Source: Brevibacterium yomogidense
GTDB lineage: Bacteria > Actinomycetota > Actinomycetes > Actinomycetales > Brevibacteriaceae
Reading direction: 5' to 3'
DNA: 64,000 nt
Assembly: GCF_900163715.1 (NCBI RefSeq)
Contig: NZ_FWFF01000022.1
Coordinates: forward strand, 1 to 64,000
Shown: piece by piece, positions 61,087-64,000 of the stretch
Layout: each line of letters begins with the position of its first letter
Position numbering within the stretch: the stretch's first letter is position 1
The notes under the pieces: generated by a model
Database searches by the model: none
Seen by the model: the letters and a program-made list of their open reading frames with translations, nothing else
What the model was told of the DNA's origin: nothing
Translations under genes and position numbers: made by a program

Positions 61087-62670
61087 GTGTCCGGTTCCAC
61101 GGCCGCCGGCCCCAGCCCCGCTCGCGAGACAGGTGGGGAGCGGCTCGGCCCCCTCATGCGGGCCCTCGTCGTCATCGAGAAGGCCGGCAACAAGCTGCCG
61201 CACCCGTTCTGGCTCTTCCTGGGCCTCGCGCTGATCGTGATGCTCCTGTCCGCGCTGTTCTCCGCACTGGGGACGTCTGCGGTCAATCCCGCGACGGGCG
61301 AGGACGTCGTCGTCACCAACCTGTTCGGCGCGGAGGCGCTGCGCGATCTGGTGTCGAATGCGGTGAACAACTACGTGACGTTCCCGGCGCTGGGCCTGGT
61401 GCTCGTCGTGCTGTTCGGCGTCGCAGTGGCGGAGCAGTCCGGGCTCATCCCCGCACTCATGAAGGCCGCTCTGCGCTCCGCCTCACCGCGGTGGGTCACG
61501 GTCATCGTCGCGCTCGTGGGCTCCGGCGCGTCGATGGCGTCGGACGCCGCGTATATGATCGTCATCCCCCTGGGCGGCATTGCGTTCAAGGCGGTGGGCC
61601 GCAACCCGATCATCGGCTGTGCGGTCGCCTATGCGGCGACGTCCGGCGGCTATTCTGCGGCGCCGTTCGTCAACTCGCTCGATGCGATCCTCGGCGGGCT
61701 GTCGACGTCCGCCGCGCAGATCATCGACGAGTCGTACGTCGTCACACCCGTGGCGAACCTCTACTTCAACTTCGCGTCGATGTTCGTCGTGGCCTTCGCC
61801 GTGACGCTCGTGACGGAGCTGCTCCTCAACAAGCGCGGCGAGCAGCTGACCGTCGACGCCGACGCCGACGACGGGGTGGACGACCACCGGGAGTTCGCGC
61901 GCGGCGCCTCGGCGACGGAGAAGCGCGGCATGATCGCCGCACTCATCACCATGGTCCTGGGCATCGGCCTCGTCATCGTCCTGGCACTGCCGGAGGCCTC
62001 GTTCCTCCGTGACGCGGAGGGCGGCTTCGGCCCGGAGTCCGGTCTCATGGCCGGCATCGCCGCGATCGTCGGTCTGGGCTTCTTCGTGCTCGGCATCGCC
62101 TACGGAGTCGTGACCGGCTCGATCAGGACGTGGGAGACGATCCCCAACATGATGGCCGAGGGCGTGCGCCCCTTCGTCCAGGTGATGGTCCTGTTCTTCG
62201 CCGCCTCCCAGTTCCTCGCCGTCTTCTCCGCGTCGTCGCTGGGCGAGATCTTCGCGATCAACGGCGCGGAGTTCTTCCAGAGTGTCGATGCGGGTCCGTT
62301 CGTCATCCTCCTGGGCGCCTCGCTGCTCGTCGGGATGGGAGCACTCTTCATCACGTCGGGCACCGGCCTCTGGACGCTGCTGAGCGTCATCCTCGTGCCG
62401 ATGCTCATGCTGCTGGGCATCTCGCCGGAGACGACGCAGGCGATGTACCGGATCGGCGACTCCACGTTCAACATCGTGTCTCCGATGAGCCCGTACTTCA
62501 TCATGATCCTGGGCTTCGTGCAGCGCTACAAGAAGGACGCGGGCATCGGCACTCTGCTGTCGCTGACCATTCCTCTGAGCATCACCATGTGGCTGTGCTG
62601 GACGATCTTCTTCTTCGCATGGTGGGCTCTCGGCATCCCGTTCGGCCCGGGCACGAGCACCACCTACTGA
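61087..62670 (+). CDS. AbgT family transporter
   Basis: A 527-residue membrane protein of the p-aminobenzoyl-glutamate transporter family. Recognisable stretches are IEKAGNKLPHPFWLFLGLALIV, ALGTSAVNPATGEDVVV, AEQSGLIPALMKAAL, GSGASMASDAAYMIVIPLGG and the helical-hairpin motif AYAATSGGYSAAPFVNSLDA. The second half has TSGTGLWTLLSVILVPMLMLLG and FNIVSPMSPYFIMILGF. Members import p-aminobenzoyl-glutamate or export sulfonamides; which applies here is unknown. No abgAB peptidase genes are linked. GTG 61087 has a GAGGAG site. Confidence 0.92.
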   Translation: MSGSTAAGPSPARETGGERLGPLMRALVVIEKAGNKLPHPFWLFLGLALIVMLLSALFSALGTSAVNPATGEDVVVTNLFGAEALRDLVSNAVNNYVTFPALGLVLVVLFGVAVAEQSGLIPALMKAALRSASPRWVTVIVALVGSGASMASDAAYMIVIPLGGIAFKAVGRNPIIGCAVAYAATSGGYSAAPFVNSLDAILGGLSTSAAQIIDESYVVTPVANLYFNFASMFVVAFAVTLVTELLLNKRGEQLTVDADADDGVDDHREFARGASATEKRGMIAALITMVLGIGLVIVLALPEASFLRDAEGGFGPESGLMAGIAAIVGLGFFVLGIAYGVVTGSIRTWETIPNMMAEGVRPFVQVMVLFFAASQFLAVFSASSLGEIFAINGAEFFQSVDAGPFVILLGASLLVGMGALFITSGTGLWTLLSVILVPMLMLLGISPETTQAMYRIGDSTFNIVSPMSPYFIMILGFVQRYKKDAGIGTLLSLTIPLSITMWLCWTIFFFAWWALGIPFGPGTSTTY

Positions 62671-62743
62671 CCGGCGCGATCACGGCGACATCACGATCAG
62701 TCCGAGACGTGGGAATTCTGTGAAGTGATACAGGGTTCATCCA

Positions 62744-62749
62744 TAGACT
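62744..62749 (+). promoter_or_regulatory. Promoter of the Bax-inhibitor-1 family gene
   Basis: TAGACT with a weak -35 TGAAGT (62721-62726), spacer 17 bp. It gives a leader of about 40 nt before ATG 62794. Confidence 0.45.
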
Positions 62750-62793
62750 GGTCTCGACTCGACCACACCTGATCTTCGATGGGAAGGACCCCG

Positions 62794-63603
62794 ATGAGCA
62801 ATCCGCTCGTGCGCCGTGGCCTCAACGACGGAATCCGGGCGGGGCAGGAGCAGAACCGCATCCCGGCCCCCTCCGACCAGCAGCTGCAGGAGATGTACGA
62901 CGCGCCGGCATACCAGTCCCAGCCGGTCGCCGAACGGTCGATGACCTACGACGACGTCCTCATGAAGACCGGGATCTGCTTCGCGGTCCTGCTCGCGGGC
63001 GCGGTCGTCGGATGGATCGTTCCGATGCTGGCGATGCCGTCGGCGATCGTGGCGCTGGTGATCGGCCTGATCATCGCGTTCAAGAAGGAGCCCAGCAAGG
63101 GCCTCATCCTGACCTATGCGGCGATCCAGGGCGTGTTCCTCGGCGGCATCTCGAGCACGTTCGAGAACGCGTACGACGGTATCGTCATGCAGGCGGTGCT
63201 GGGCACGCTCAGCGTCTTCCTCGTGATGTTCGCGCTGTTCAAGTTCAAGATCATCCGCATGAGCTCCGGCTTCATGAAGTTCCTCATGCTGGCGGTGGGC
63301 GGCTACGCCGTGTTCTCGCTGGTGAACTTCGGCTTCGCGATGCTGTCCGGCGGAGAGATGAACGCCCGCACGATGGAGATCACGATCCTGGGCATCTCGA
63401 TGCCGCTGGGCGTCCTCATCTCCGGTGTGGCAGTCGTGCTCGCGGCACTCACGCTGGTCTCGGACTTCCACATGATCGAACAGGGCGTGCGCCACAAGAT
63501 CCCGGAGAAGTACTCGTGGGTCTGCGCGTTCTCGCTCATGGTCACCCTCGTGTGGCTCTACATCGAGATCCTGCGCCTGCTGTCGTACTTCCGGTCGAAC
63601 TGA
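62794..63603 (+). CDS. Bax inhibitor-1/YccA family membrane protein
   Basis: A 269-residue protein with a hydrophilic N-terminus of about 55 residues (MTYDDVLMKTG), then seven hydrophobic helices. Family-typical stretches are LILTYAAIQGVFLGGISSTFE, KIIRMSSGFMKF and the C-terminal YSWVCAFSLMVTLVWLYIEILRLL with an acidic residue in the last helix. Bacterial members are implicated in calcium leak or protease (FtsH) interaction; its role here is unknown. ATG 62794 is chosen because GGAAGGA lies 4 nt before it; an in-frame ATG at 62779 precedes that site. Confidence 0.9.
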   Translation: MSNPLVRRGLNDGIRAGQEQNRIPAPSDQQLQEMYDAPAYQSQPVAERSMTYDDVLMKTGICFAVLLAGAVVGWIVPMLAMPSAIVALVIGLIIAFKKEPSKGLILTYAAIQGVFLGGISSTFENAYDGIVMQAVLGTLSVFLVMFALFKFKIIRMSSGFMKFLMLAVGGYAVFSLVNFGFAMLSGGEMNARTMEITILGISMPLGVLISGVAVVLAALTLVSDFHMIEQGVRHKIPEKYSWVCAFSLMVTLVWLYIEILRLLSYFRSN

Positions 63604-63623
63604 CGGGTTCGACAAGGCAGACG

Positions 63624-63923
63624 ATGCAGACGGACATGACGGCGGCGGCCCTCCTGGAGGAGGTCCGCCGCCTTCGTGTTCGCGTGATGGGCCTGTCGAC
63701 GCCGCAGCTGGACTCCGGGAGGCGCATGCGCATCCGGGAGGCCCTCGCCCATCTGTCCGATCTGCGCGCGGACGGGCGCCGGGTGCCGGTCCTGGAGGAC
63801 CGGGTGCTCGCCGATCAGGTCGTCGTCCTCCTCACCGACTGCCTGCCGGAGTACGGAGCGACTGACACGCAGACCGCCACGGCCCTCACGATCGCAGAGG
63901 AACTGCGCCGCGACCTCGCGTAG
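63624..63923 (+). CDS. Hypothetical protein
   Basis: A 99-residue, mostly helical, Leu/Arg/Asp-rich soluble protein that I do not recognise; it contains LLEEVRRLRVRVMGLS and ALTIAEELRRDLA. ATG 63624 has AAGG 6 nt upstream; ATG 63636 is an alternative. It begins 20 bp after the Bax-inhibitor-1 family gene and is probably co-transcribed. The last 77 bases of the window show no further gene. Confidence 0.6.
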   Translation: MQTDMTAAALLEEVRRLRVRVMGLSTPQLDSGRRMRIREALAHLSDLRADGRRVPVLEDRVLADQVVVLLTDCLPEYGATDTQTATALTIAEELRRDLA

Positions 63924-64000
63924 TCGTCGCCCGGTCCTCGCCCACACCCACGCTCATTCACCTCGAACCCGCCCGCGCCCACTGCGCGGTGCGCCATGCC

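Noticed and set aside
63815-63997. Minus-strand frame at the right window edge
   Set aside because: It overlaps the end of the 63624 gene, is only 60 residues and has no start signals.

Overview
The window is high-GC DNA (about 70% GC by eye) from an actinomycete, most likely in or near the order Micrococcales. Four things point there. GTG starts are common. Many genes carry an actinobacterial -10 box (TANNNT) only 6-7 nt upstream of the start codon, which predicts leaderless mRNAs. The gene sets are actinobacterial: perM-like gene-purN-purH-DUF3017, clpS-DUF2017-MBL-rph-rdgB, and eno-ftsB-DUF501-ppx. The actinobacterial enzyme Ino1 is also present. There is no rRNA, phage, transposon, integrase or CRISPR array, so genus cannot be assigned from the sequence alone.

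Layout. 0.2-5.6 kb: gdhA, a flavin reductase, a small zinc-finger-like DUF3039 protein abutting a superfamily 2 helicase, and convergent pncB. 5.8-9.1 kb: a tightly overlapping proteolysis, RNA-maturation and nucleotide-sanitation operon (clpS, DUF2017, MBL hydrolase, rph, rdgB). 9.2-15.9 kb: a peptide/nickel-type ABC importer (lipoprotein, two permeases, fused double ATPase) followed by an amidase-signature enzyme. 16-22.2 kb: an anchored envelope protein, a PerM-like protein, purN, purH, DUF3017 and an MT0933-like antitoxin-family protein. 22.3-30.4 kb: pcrA, a small membrane protein, tRNA-Gln, glmU, prs, rplY, pth and a rhomboid protease. 30.5-41.1 kb: mfd, mazG, a PtpB-like phosphatase, a poorly understood 600-bp patch, eno, ftsB, DUF501, ppx and a mycosin-like subtilase. 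41.1-52 kb: ndh, a membrane protein behind a likely iron box, a tRNA with a UAA anticodon, a TM2 protein, a RibD-like reductase, an FAD oxidoreductase, an MFS transporter, ppk2, a phosphotransferase-SDR pair and a DUF1461 membrane protein. 52-64 kb: an AEC transporter, hrpA, a membrane protein, prfC, ino1, an AbgT-type transporter, a Bax-inhibitor-1 family protein and a small hypothetical protein.

Most of the window is core chromosome: ammonia assimilation, NAD salvage, purine and PRPP synthesis, cell-wall precursor synthesis, DNA repair and translation. Polyphosphate turnover is represented by both ppk2 and ppx. The most interesting material is regulatory and small-scale. It includes a near-consensus Rex operator in front of ndh, a DtxR/IdeR-like iron box in front of a membrane gene, a 14-bp palindrome in the ino1 leader, a tRNA-Leu(UAA) lacking the long variable arm expected of tRNA-Leu, the systematic leaderless promoters, a probable frameshift at 51.7 kb, and the DUF3039-helicase pair of unknown role. 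I found no clear novel defence or biosynthetic system.
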